Shown here in pieces: positions 7,334 through 15,310 of a DNA stretch of 15,820 nucleotides (positions are counted from its first letter, which is position 1; each line of letters opens with the position of its first letter). The notes under the pieces were generated by a model. That model had not been told where the DNA came from, did no database searches, and saw only the letters and a program-made list of their open reading frames with translations. The stretch is from an uncultured Saprospiraceae bacterium. Lineage in GTDB: Bacteria > Bacteroidota > Bacteroidia > Chitinophagales > Saprospiraceae. The stretch covers positions 1 to 15,820 of the forward strand of contig CAKUWM010000033.1 in assembly GCA_934699305.1 (NCBI GenBank), read 5' to 3'. Position numbers and translations under genes: made by a program.

Positions 7334-8700
7334 GACAAACAAGTTTTTAGTTTTGGAACAAGCATATCTATGTCTCCTGCACCCAAAGTAATCAAAACCT
7401 TAGGTTTAACTTTTTTCACACAATCACAGGCCTCGCCCTTCTGAATCAATAGTTTGTTGGGATTTTTCATTTTGCTTAAAATCAAAGAGCTATTTACATC
7501 TTCAATGGGCAGCTCTCGTGCAGGATAGATATCCAAAAGGACCGGAAAGTCCAGCTCATCTAATACTTCAGCAAATCCATCAGCAAAATCCCTTGTCCTC
7601 GTATATAAGTGTGGCTGAAATATACCCATTACTTTCTCACCTGGATAAAGCATCTTGGCGGTATGAATAGCATTGCGTAACTCTTCCGGATGGTGTGCAT
7701 AATCATCAATAAACACACATTGATCATTGTGAATGATGTATTCAAACCTTCGTTTTATACCTGAAAATTCTTCTAAAGCATTCTTTATTTGTTCAAAAGG
7801 CAAGCCAATTTGCAAGGCGATTGACATAGCAATAGTTGCATTGGAAACGTTGTGATTCCCGGGCATGTGGGACATTACATCTTTAAACAATTGAGTTTTA
7901 TAATGAAAGTCAAAAAGAATCTTGCCATCATTGATATACCTGATATTATCAGCAAAAATATCGGAACCTTCAGTCCCGAAAGTCAAAACATTGTATGTCC
8001 TCAGTAGCAGATCCCATTCTTCTCTCGAATAATTTTGGATCGCATTATATTGAATATATATCGTCCCGCCGGGAATTGTTTTATTAATAAAGCCTTTGAA
8101 GCCTTTCTTCACTTCAGATATATCGCCATAGATATCCAGATGATCGGGATCCATACTTAATACAACGCCGATATACGGAGTCAAAGTAAGAAAAGAATGA
8201 TCAAACTCGTCTGCTTCTACTACAACATAATCTGAACCATCGTCAATATAGTTAGAATCATAGTTGGTCATAATCCCACCGACAAAGCCGGTCACTTTAA
8301 CTCCACAACGATATAAAATATGTGTCGTCATGGCAGTAGTCGTTGTCTTTCCATGCGTCCCTGCTATAGCAATGGTACGCTCTGAATCACTTATATTTCC
8401 TAGCACTTGCGAGCGCTTCAACATAGGAACATTGCTATCTGCGAAATATTTTCTCAATGTTGAGCTTGAAGGAACAGCAGGAGTATAGATGACGAGATCT
8501 GGTAATTCTATATTAGCAACTTCATCCCGATATGTAATACGCATGCCTTCTTCGACAAGTTTTTGGGTTAAAGGAGTCTCTACGCGGTCGTAACCGGATA
8601 TTATGACACCTCGTTTGTGGAAATACCTTGCCAAAGCACTCATTCCTATACCTCCAATACCAAGGAAAAATACTTTTTTCAATCCTTTCATATCTGTCAT
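7330..8700 (-). CDS. murC: UDP-N-acetylmuramate--L-alanine ligase MurC
   Basis: A cytoplasmic ATP-dependent ligase that adds L-alanine to UDP-MurNAc, the first amino-acid step of the peptidoglycan stem peptide. Length is 456 residues, normal for the family. Motifs in order are the N-terminal Rossmann GIGGIGMS (14-21), ATP-binding GTHGKTTTT (114-122), EADEFDHSF (162-170), DPDHLDIY (184-191), GNHNVSNA (281-288), GIKRRFE (314-320), DDYAHHPEE (332-340) and QPHLYTRT (362-369). The GTHGKT form of the P-loop and the DDYAHHP motif separate MurC from MurD and MurE. The ATG start overlaps the murG stop by 4 nt (ATGA), and its own stop overlaps the ftsQ start in the same way, so translation of the three is probably coupled. 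Confidence 0.98.
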   Translation of the reverse strand: MTDMKGLKKVFFLGIGGIGMSALARYFHKRGVIISGYDRVETPLTQKLVEEGMRITYRDEVANIELPDLVIYTPAVPSSSTLRKYFADSNVPMLKRSQVLGNISDSERTIAIAGTHGKTTTTAMTTHILYRCGVKVTGFVGGIMTNYDSNYIDDGSDYVVVEADEFDHSFLTLTPYIGVVLSMDPDHLDIYGDISEVKKGFKGFINKTIPGGTIYIQYNAIQNYSREEWDLLLRTYNVLTFGTEGSDIFADNIRYINDGKILFDFHYKTQLFKDVMSHMPGNHNVSNATIAMSIALQIGLPFEQIKNALEEFSGIKRRFEYIIHNDQCVFIDDYAHHPEELRNAIHTAKMLYPGEKVMGIFQPHLYTRTRDFADGFAEVLDELDFPVLLDIYPARELPIEDVNSSLILSKMKNPNKLLIQKGEACDCVKKVKPKVLITLGAGDIDMLVPKLKTCLS

Positions 8701-9809
8701 GATTTTTCCTTATTAATCAGATTAATAATTACTTGTGCTATATCCTTCGCTGCATCGGGTCGGGCCAATCGAAGTGCATTGAATGCAAGATGATTTAATG
8801 TCGTCGTGTCCTGGGCGAGTAAAAGACTTTCCACTATGAGGCTATCCTTGGCTTCATGATCGGGGATGAGCTTGGCGGCGCCCTGATCAACCATTGCCAT
8901 CGCATTTTTCGTCTGGTGATCTTCAGCAACATTAGGTGATGGCACCAAAATCGAAGGAAGACCGGCAACGCATATTTCAGAGATAGTAAGTGCTCCGGCG
9001 CGACCAATAACTAAGTCTGCACAGGCATAAGCCAAATCCATCCTTTCAATGAAAGAAAGGTTGACGACCTGAGGCAGTAAAGCAACCGGATCATTTTTAT
9101 ATTGTTCTTTATAATAGCTGCCACTTTGCCATATCCATTGCACGGTATCTGCTTTGCTAATAAACAATAGAGCACCTGCCATCGCTTCATTTAATGTTTT
9201 TGAGCCGAGACTACCACCCAATACCAGAATAGTTTTTTTATCCGGATTTAAGCCATAAAACTGATACCCTTCCGATCTTTTACTGTGCAAGTTATTGATG
9301 TCTTGACGAACCGGATTCCCGGTTAAGACAACTTTTTCTTTTGGAAAAAATCGATCCATCCCTTCATACGCAACACAGACGGAAGATGCTTTTTTTGAAA
9401 GGAGTTTATTGGTTATTCCGGGATAGCTATTTTGTTCTTGCAAAACAGTAGGTATGCCTTTTGAGTTGGCAATCTTCAAAACAGGTCCACTAGCATAACC
9501 GCCTACCCCAACGGCAGCGTCAGGTTTAAAATTATTCACTATTTTTTTCGCCTTCATCAGGCTATTCAAAAGCTTAAAAGGGAAAAGAAGATTTTTTAAA
9601 GTCAATTTTCTATGTAAACCTGCCACCGGCAATCCAATAATAGAATATCCGGCTTTGGGGACTCTCTCCATTTCCATCTTACCTTCTGCCCCTATAAATA
9701 GAATCTCCACTTGCTCTAAAGCCGACTTTAGGGCATCAGCAATAGCAATCGCCGGGAATATATGGCCGCCTGTGCCTCCTCCGCTTATGATAATTTTCTT
9801 TTTCATCAT
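8697..9809 (-). CDS. murG: UDP-GlcNAc:lipid I N-acetylglucosaminyltransferase MurG
   Basis: A membrane-associated GT-B glycosyltransferase (GT28) that adds GlcNAc to lipid I, making lipid II on the cytoplasmic face. Length is 370 residues. Motifs are the N-terminal glycine loop GGGTGGHIFPA (10-20), a second glycine loop GVGGYASGP (101-109), QEQNSYPG (124-131), GNPVR (164-168), the third glycine loop GGSLGS (198-203), and the UDP-GlcNAc-binding GRAGALTISE (269-278) and PSPNVAEDHQTKNA (290-303). The basic and hydrophobic patch around LTLKNLLFPFKLL (69-81) suits membrane contact. The start has two adjacent ATG codons; the first one overlaps the ftsW stop by 4 nt and is taken here. Confidence 0.98.
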   Translation of the reverse strand: MMKKKIIISGGGTGGHIFPAIAIADALKSALEQVEILFIGAEGKMEMERVPKAGYSIIGLPVAGLHRKLTLKNLLFPFKLLNSLMKAKKIVNNFKPDAAVGVGGYASGPVLKIANSKGIPTVLQEQNSYPGITNKLLSKKASSVCVAYEGMDRFFPKEKVVLTGNPVRQDINNLHSKRSEGYQFYGLNPDKKTILVLGGSLGSKTLNEAMAGALLFISKADTVQWIWQSGSYYKEQYKNDPVALLPQVVNLSFIERMDLAYACADLVIGRAGALTISEICVAGLPSILVPSPNVAEDHQTKNAMAMVDQGAAKLIPDHEAKDSLIVESLLLAQDTTTLNHLAFNALRLARPDAAKDIAQVIINLINKEKS

Positions 9810-10987
9810 TCGACAGCTACCTCCGGTTTAACTTTAATGGCACTTATGACATCCTCTCTGGTCTCTATATATCGACTCACGCTGAGAATAATTCCAAATG
9901 ATATACATGTAAAGATCAGACTCGTCCCACCTAAAGAAATAATAGGCAACGCGACTCCAGTATCCGGTATGAGCCCTACATTGACCATGATATTGGCATA
10001 AGCCTGGATTACGATATTGATACAGAGCCCTACGGCGAGCATAGCACCAAAAGTCTTGGGCGAACGCTTAACAATGCGTATAACTCGATACAGTATAAGC
10101 AGATAAATAGCCATGATTCCTATGGCTCCAAATAGTCCAAATTCCTCACATATTATAGAATAAATAAAATCAGCATGAGAATAAGGTACAAAATTTCGTT
10201 GAGTACTATTGCCCGGTCCTGCGCCAAAGACGCCACCATTGGCTATCGCGATACGTGCTTGTTGATTCTGAAAAGATTCACCACCATCAACAAAGGCAGT
10301 AATTCTATTGGCCCATGTATGTGCACGGGTACCTTCTCCCAATTTAAAACCAATGAGAAAGACTATCATGAACATAATCAGTCCGGCTCCCATGATATAA
10401 AGAATGTACTTCAGGGGTATGCGTCCAATAAACATCACTATCAGGGAAGTCCCAAACAGAAGACCTGCATTGCTTAAATTATTGGGTAAAACGAACAAAC
10501 AAGCAACCAATGTAGGAATAATCAGCATCCAAAAAATACCAATATCCTGTTTAATCATAGTCTGGGAACCGCTGATTACCTTAGCCAAATAAATCATCAA
10601 TGCCATCTTGGCAATATCAACGGGTTGAATAGATAGACCGACCAATGGAACGGTCAACCATCGCCTTGCTCCATTAATTTCATTTCCAAAAAATAGAACC
10701 AAAACTAAAAGCAATAATGAAATGAGCAAAAACGGCAATGCGATGGTCGAATACTTCCTATAATTAACCCTATGGCTAATATAGGCAAGCCCCACTCCTA
10801 CTATTAGGAAAACAAGCTGTTTAAAAAGGAAGTATTCACTATTGTCTTGATGACTCTTTCCTATTTGTGAATAACCTCCGGTGGTACTATAAACTGCAAG
10901 TAAGCTGCCAAGAGCGAGTAAAATCAACGCAATCCAAAGGATCGGATCTCCTTTAAAATTCGCACTTAACCATTCTTTTGCCTTCAT
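9806..10987 (-). CDS. ftsW: Septal peptidoglycan polymerase FtsW (SEDS family)
   Basis: A polytopic SEDS glycosyltransferase that polymerises lipid II at the septum together with the FtsI transpeptidase. Length is 393 residues, with about ten hydrophobic membrane segments. Family marks are GARRWL (106-111), LSIQPVDIAK (118-127), LPNNLSNAG (167-175), QQARIAIANGGVFGAGPGNS (242-261, the large extracellular loop), and SHADFIYSIICEEFG (270-284), in which D273 fits the essential Asp. IPDTGVALPIISLGGTS (340-356) is the usual C-terminal signature. FtsW rather than RodA is preferred because of its place in the division cluster. It starts 68 bp after murD and ends in a 4-nt overlap with murG. Confidence 0.95.
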   Translation of the reverse strand: MKAKEWLSANFKGDPILWIALILLALGSLLAVYSTTGGYSQIGKSHQDNSEYFLFKQLVFLIVGVGLAYISHRVNYRKYSTIALPFLLISLLLLVLVLFFGNEINGARRWLTVPLVGLSIQPVDIAKMALMIYLAKVISGSQTMIKQDIGIFWMLIIPTLVACLFVLPNNLSNAGLLFGTSLIVMFIGRIPLKYILYIMGAGLIMFMIVFLIGFKLGEGTRAHTWANRITAFVDGGESFQNQQARIAIANGGVFGAGPGNSTQRNFVPYSHADFIYSIICEEFGLFGAIGIMAIYLLILYRVIRIVKRSPKTFGAMLAVGLCINIVIQAYANIMVNVGLIPDTGVALPIISLGGTSLIFTCISFGIILSVSRYIETREDVISAIKVKPEVAVE

Positions 10988-11055
10988 GTTGTAGTTGTAG
11001 TTTTCTTAAAGACCAATTTTTAATACCTAACCTTAATCTTCAGCCCAAAATTTGT

Positions 11056-12363
11056 TTATAATAGTTTCTTAATAGCCTTTTTATACTTTTCGCCCCTATC
11101 TTCAAAATTTTTGAATAGGTCGAAACTTGCGCACGCAGGCGAGAGCAACACAACATCTCCTTTTGATGCTGCCTGCAACGCCTTGTTTACAGCCTCTTCC
11201 GCTGAAGAAGCCTCTTCTATCCCATTAACGATACCGTTGAAGGAATGTCTCAACTTGGCATTATCTAATCCAAGACATACCAAATGTTTTACTTTATCTT
11301 TAACCAGTGGCATAATAGCCTCATAGTCATTTCCTTTATCTGTACCACCGGCAATCCATATCACCGGCTGATTCATAGCATCTAAGGCGTACCACACAGA
11401 GTCCACATTGGTAGCTTTACTATCATTGATAAAATCTACCCCATTGACTGTTGCTACATACTCCATTCTATGCGCCAGTCCTTTAAAAGTTGAAATGTTT
11501 TCCATAATTTTATAGGGCCTGATGCCGACAAACTCAAGTGCTTCAATGGCTTGAGCCATATTGCTTTGATTGTGCTTGCCTCTCAACTGGCTTTGGCTTA
11601 AATCATATACTTTGCCCGAAACACTTGTGTAAGTATTATCCGCCAAACGACTGTGGGCAACGTATTTTACTTGTGCATTAGTGGACTTATCTTTGAAATA
11701 TTGCATGGATTCTTCGTCATCGCCATTCAATATCAGCAGATCATTTTCGGTTTGATTTTCTGTAATTCTAAACTTAGCAGCCGCATACTTTACCATACTA
11801 TGGTCATATCGATCAAGATGATCGGGTGTAATATTGGTTACTATTGCGACATGAGGTCTAAAGCTAACTATGGTTTCTAACTGAAAACTGCTGAGCTCGC
11901 ATACATAATATTCCGAAAGGGCAGTTGAAATCATTTTAGCGAAGCTGAATCCAATATTTCCAACCAGGGTAACGTCGGCATCCATCTCTTCCAAAACATG
12001 ATAAATCAGGGAAGACAAAGTCGTTTTGCCATTGGTGCCAGTTATACCAATCACTTTACCATTCCCTATATGCCTCCAGGCGAATTCAATTTCTGAAATC
12101 ACCTCCTTTCCCGATTGAATAAATTCCTTCACAACTTCTATTGTGGACGGAACGCCGGGACTCAACACCATTAAGTCAAACCTATCTGCAAAATGTCCGG
12201 AATGTCCATTTTCCTCAAAAGGTATATTAGAGCGCTCCAGATCTTTTCTGAAAGGATTAACTATGGCGCCCGAATCGCTGACCAAAACCTCATATTTCAT
12301 GCGAAGACAAAGCAATGCTGCTCCTACTCCACTTTCTTTTGCTCCTATAATGACTACTTTCAT
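11056..12363 (-). CDS. murD: UDP-N-acetylmuramoyl-L-alanine--D-glutamate ligase MurD
   Basis: A cytoplasmic ATP-dependent ligase that adds D-glutamate to UDP-MurNAc-L-Ala. Length is 435 residues, usual for MurD. Motifs are N-terminal GAKESGVGAA (7-16), ATP-binding GTNGKTTLS (109-117), CELSSFQLE (155-163), NITPDHLDRY (177-186), a Lys in YAAAKFRI (K197, position of the carbamylated Lys), GKHNQSNMA (262-270), FINDSKATN (311-319), AGGTDKG (338-344) and LSPACASFDLF (407-417). The SSFQLE and SPACASFD motifs are specific to MurD among the Mur ligases. Only 3 nt separate it from mraY. Confidence 0.98.
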   Translation of the reverse strand: MKVVIIGAKESGVGAALLCLRMKYEVLVSDSGAIVNPFRKDLERSNIPFEENGHSGHFADRFDLMVLSPGVPSTIEVVKEFIQSGKEVISEIEFAWRHIGNGKVIGITGTNGKTTLSSLIYHVLEEMDADVTLVGNIGFSFAKMISTALSEYYVCELSSFQLETIVSFRPHVAIVTNITPDHLDRYDHSMVKYAAAKFRITENQTENDLLILNGDDEESMQYFKDKSTNAQVKYVAHSRLADNTYTSVSGKVYDLSQSQLRGKHNQSNMAQAIEALEFVGIRPYKIMENISTFKGLAHRMEYVATVNGVDFINDSKATNVDSVWYALDAMNQPVIWIAGGTDKGNDYEAIMPLVKDKVKHLVCLGLDNAKLRHSFNGIVNGIEEASSAEEAVNKALQAASKGDVVLLSPACASFDLFKNFEDRGEKYKKAIKKLL

Positions 12364-12366
12364 AAT

Positions 12367-13626
12367 TTATCTCACTTTAAGGGTTAAGATGGTCATTACA
12401 GCCAAGATGATGGACACAATCCAAAATCGGGTAACTATTTTAGCTTCATGATAACCTTGTTTCTGAAAATGGTGGTGGATTGGAGACATCAAAAATACTC
12501 TTCGACCTTCACCGTATTTTTTCTTGGTGTATTTGAAATAATATCGCTGAATAATGACAGATAAATTTTCTACAACAAATATCCCACATAACAATGGTAG
12601 CAATAGCTCTTTCCTCAATACTATAGCTAAAACGGCAATAATACCGCCTAATGTTAGGCTTCCAGTATCTCCCATAAATACTCTTGCAGGATAAGAATTA
12701 TGCCATAAAAATCCGGTACATGCCCCAATAAAACATGCACTAAATATCACCAACTCACTACTATTGGGAATAAAGAAAATATTGAGATAATCCGCAAATA
12801 TCGAGTTACCACTCAAATAGGCAAAAACAGCTAAAACCGCACCTATTGTCGCCGATACACCCGTTGCCAGGCCGTCAATACCATCTGTAATATTGGCTGC
12901 ATTGCTGACAGCAGTAATGATAAAGACTACAGAAAGTACGAATACTATCCACAGTAAAGTTTGGCTATTTGAAGAAAATACATCCAATATTTTACCGTAA
13001 TCAAGTTGATTATTTTTAAAGAACGGAACATTGGTTATAGCCGCTTTGGCATATACCAATTGCTCTACTTTACCTTCAACATTCGGATCTTCGACCATCA
13101 CAGTCTTAACTATCTTGTAATTACCCAGTGAAGCCTCCTCGGGAGTCATCCGTATTACGACATCATTGCTCACTAACATTGTTATAGCAACAAACAATCC
13201 CAATCCAACCTGACCTATTATTTTAAAGATTCCTTTCAGACCATCTTTGTCTTTCTTTACCACTTTGATATAGTCATCAATATAACCGATCAATGCCAAC
13301 CACAGTGTTGAGATAAGCATCAAAATGATATAGACATTGTCTAAACGAGCCACCAACAGACAAGGAATAACAATAGCCAGAACAATAATGATACCTCCCA
13401 TGGTAGGAGTTCCTTCTTTTTCCTTTTGTCCTTGAAGACCTAAATCACGGACGGTTTCACCGATTTGACGGTTGCGAAGATTCTGGATGATTCTTTTCCC
13501 AAAGACTATAGAAATAAGTAAAGAAAGCACTATTGCCAATCCTGCGCGGAAAGTAATAAAGCGAAATACACCCGTACCGGATATATTCAGATCTTTATAT
13601 AAGTATTCAAATAAATAATACAACAT
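12367..13626 (-). CDS. mraY: Phospho-N-acetylmuramoyl-pentapeptide transferase MraY
   Basis: An integral membrane enzyme that transfers phospho-MurNAc-pentapeptide to undecaprenyl phosphate, forming lipid I. Length is 419 residues, longer than the roughly 360 of proteobacterial enzymes. The extra length sits mainly at about 155-215 between two membrane segments, a polar stretch (from NDVVIRMTPEEAS to NNQLDYGKIL) on the side away from the active site. Catalytic marks are present: KEGTPTMGG (70-78), DD at 117-118 in IDDYIK, NAANITDGIDGL (242-253), FMGDTGSL (317-324) and the PIHHHF histidine triad (382-387). The start MLYYLFEYL looks like the conserved N terminus of Bacteroidota MraY. It is 228 bp from murE, the largest gap inside the cluster, and 3 nt from murD. 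Confidence 0.97.
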   Translation of the reverse strand: MLYYLFEYLYKDLNISGTGVFRFITFRAGLAIVLSLLISIVFGKRIIQNLRNRQIGETVRDLGLQGQKEKEGTPTMGGIIIVLAIVIPCLLVARLDNVYIILMLISTLWLALIGYIDDYIKVVKKDKDGLKGIFKIIGQVGLGLFVAITMLVSNDVVIRMTPEEASLGNYKIVKTVMVEDPNVEGKVEQLVYAKAAITNVPFFKNNQLDYGKILDVFSSNSQTLLWIVFVLSVVFIITAVSNAANITDGIDGLATGVSATIGAVLAVFAYLSGNSIFADYLNIFFIPNSSELVIFSACFIGACTGFLWHNSYPARVFMGDTGSLTLGGIIAVLAIVLRKELLLPLLCGIFVVENLSVIIQRYYFKYTKKKYGEGRRVFLMSPIHHHFQKQGYHEAKIVTRFWIVSIILAVMTILTLKVR

Positions 13627-13714
13627 AATGCTTTCTATAAGATATTATGATGATGCACCTTTTCAGATACATTTTATTAGGTTTCTTGGCGGTTGATTTT
13701 CGGATTAATAATTG

Positions 13715-13727
13715 TTGATTCAATCAA
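13715..13727. repeat. 13-bp palindrome TTGATTCAATCAA upstream of mraY
   Basis: TTGATT and AATCAA are perfect inverted halves around one central base, about 90 bp before the mraY start. GTTGATT occurs again at 13692-13698, 22 bp from the copy at 13714-13720, close to two helical turns. This could be an operator, but the DNA is A/T-rich and no regulator is indicated. The palindrome overlaps the T-tract of the neighbouring stem-loop. Confidence 0.4.
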
Positions 13728-13855
13728 AAAAGGAGAACAGGGGGCAAATAGCCTGTGATGGCACTAGAACCGATGTGACAGCCAGAATCTAATCCGCCTT
13801 CCCTGTTCATTCCAACCTTTTTAAAAATAGAACCTACTTCTTTCAGGTAAATCAT
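13724..13855 (-). CDS. Possible small ORF of 43 codons coupled to murE
   Basis: The ATG overlaps the murE stop in the form TAATG, a common layout for translational coupling. The frame then runs 43 codons to TGA, starting MIYLKEVGSIFKKVG and ending LPPVLLF. Residues 1-15 could form a short amphipathic helix and the end is hydrophobic. I do not recognise it, and standard dcw clusters have no gene here. A 43-codon open frame can arise by chance, and its second half is also occupied by an inverted repeat that looks like RNA structure, so coding is uncertain. Confidence 0.22.
   Translation of the reverse strand: MIYLKEVGSIFKKVGMNREGGLDSGCHIGSSAITGYLPPVLLF
13726..13808 (-). terminator. Stem-loop with T-tract in the murE-mraY gap (possible attenuator or internal terminator)
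   Basis: On the transcribed minus strand, GAACAGGG (13808-13801) pairs with CCCTGTTC (13742-13735). The stem extends inward by GGC/GCC after a 2-nt bulge. Inside, GGCTGT and ACAGGC can form a second imperfect stem. Directly after the outer stem comes TCC and six T (13731-13726). This looks like a long-looped intrinsic terminator or a structured leader inside the operon. Since mraY and the genes beyond must be expressed, it would have to be partial, regulated or followed by a promoter. I matched it to no known riboswitch. Confidence 0.45.
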
Positions 13856-15303
13856 TACTTACCTATTATATCTTTAATGATCTTTCGATCATCCATTTCC
13901 AACACTTTGTCTTTGACCAATTGATAGGTCTCGTGACCTTTCCCCGCCACTAATACGATGTCTCCTCTTTGAGCCAACTTAGATGCCGTACGAATAGCCT
14001 GCACTCTATCATTGATGACTAACACTTTGGCTTTATCGCGAACGGGCACCCCTGCCAACATTGCATCAGTTATGTCTTCCGGGTTTTCATCCCTTGGATT
14101 GTCATCTGTAAATATTGCTTCTCTGCTCAGCTCTGCGGCCAAAGCTCCCATTACAGGTCTTTTTTCTTTATCACGATGTCCGCCGCACCCCACTACCGTG
14201 ATTACTCCAGCCCCCTTCTTCATATCGTGAATGGTCTTCAACACTTTTTCAAGTGCATCCGGAGTGTGTGCATAATCCACTATAAATAGTATATCACGCT
14301 CTAAATCTCTGATGGTCTCAAATCGACCTGTCGCCCCCGGCACTGCACTCAATTGAGTCAAAACCTCTTCTTTGTTATAACCTAACAATCTTCCCACCGC
14401 ATATACACACAAAGCATTATAGGCATTGAATTCCCCAATAAGTCTCAGGTGAACATGTACTCCGTCCAGCTCCATTGCCAAACCTTCCAGCGTATTTTCA
14501 AAGATTTTACCTTTGAAATCAGCACTCCTCTTCAAACTGTAATAATACTTGTCTGCCGAAGTGTTCTGAAGCATTACCTCTCCCCGCTTGTCATCTATAT
14601 TGCTCAGTGCAAAACTTCCTTTTGCTAAACCGTCAAAAAATGACTTCTTGGCTGCGATATAATCGTTAAATGTCTTGTGGTAATCCAAATGGTCGTGAGA
14701 AATATTGGTAAATACTGCTCCGGCAAACTTCAACCCACTGATTCGCTTTTGATGCGCTGCATGAGAACTCACCTCCATGAAGGCATATTCACAACCGGAA
14801 TCAACCATCTCCTTCAACAAAGCATTCAAACTAATCGGATCCGGTGTAGTATGCGTAGATGCTAAGACTTTGTCACCTATTCTATTCTCTACCGTGGAAA
14901 TCAAGCCGGATTTCTTTCCCATTTCCATCATCAACTGATACAATAAAGTCACTGTAGTAGTCTTTCCATTGGTACCCGTGGCTCCCACCAATTGAAGTTT
15001 TTCAGACGGAAAACCATAAAAGGCAGATGCTAACTTTCCGGATGCTTCATGACTGTCAGGAACAATAACCAATTCTACATCGCCTTTGATTTCAACTGCA
15101 TTTTCACAGACAATAGCCACAGCCCCTTTGTCGATAGCACTTTGAATAAAACGATGACCATCTACCTCATTTCCTCGAATGGCAACAAACAAACTTCCCT
15201 GAATAACCATACGACTATCAATGGCAATGCCGCTTATCTCAGCATTCCCCCGATTGTCAGACCCTTTTAGTCCGGCTAGATTCAACAATTCATTTAATTT
15301 CAT
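13855..15303 (-). CDS. murE: UDP-MurNAc-L-Ala-D-Glu--meso-2,6-diaminopimelate ligase MurE
   Basis: A cytoplasmic ATP-dependent ligase that adds the third stem-peptide residue. Length is 482 residues, normal for MurE. Motifs are DSR (29-31, uridine site), GATGTNGKTTT (107-117, ATP site), STHTTPDP (149-156), MEVSSHA (176-182), NISHDHLDYH (200-209), a Lys in YIAAKKSFF (K220, position of the carbamylated Lys), GRFE (326-329), VDYAHTPDAL (342-351) and TDDNPRDENPE (399-409). The DNPR motif is the established mark of the meso-diaminopimelate-adding enzymes rather than the L-lysine type, so the wall is predicted to be of the mDAP type, as in other Bacteroidota. It starts 7 nt after ftsI, consistent with co-transcription. 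Confidence 0.98.
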   Translation of the reverse strand: MKLNELLNLAGLKGSDNRGNAEISGIAIDSRMVIQGSLFVAIRGNEVDGHRFIQSAIDKGAVAIVCENAVEIKGDVELVIVPDSHEASGKLASAFYGFPSEKLQLVGATGTNGKTTTVTLLYQLMMEMGKKSGLISTVENRIGDKVLASTHTTPDPISLNALLKEMVDSGCEYAFMEVSSHAAHQKRISGLKFAGAVFTNISHDHLDYHKTFNDYIAAKKSFFDGLAKGSFALSNIDDKRGEVMLQNTSADKYYYSLKRSADFKGKIFENTLEGLAMELDGVHVHLRLIGEFNAYNALCVYAVGRLLGYNKEEVLTQLSAVPGATGRFETIRDLERDILFIVDYAHTPDALEKVLKTIHDMKKGAGVITVVGCGGHRDKEKRPVMGALAAELSREAIFTDDNPRDENPEDITDAMLAGVPVRDKAKVLVINDRVQAIRTASKLAQRGDIVLVAGKGHETYQLVKDKVLEMDDRKIIKDIIGK

Positions 15304-15310
15304 TCGTATT

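Noticed and set aside
7334..7342. TTG start for ftsQ giving three more residues
   Set aside because: The ATG at 7333 forms the same ATGA overlap as the neighbouring junctions, and the extra residues add nothing recognisable.
13607..13672. 21-codon ORF overlapping the mraY start with four consecutive Ile codons, resembling a leader peptide
   Set aside because: It overlaps mraY by 20 nt, an attenuation link between Ile and mraY makes no sense, and runs of AT-rich codons are expected here.
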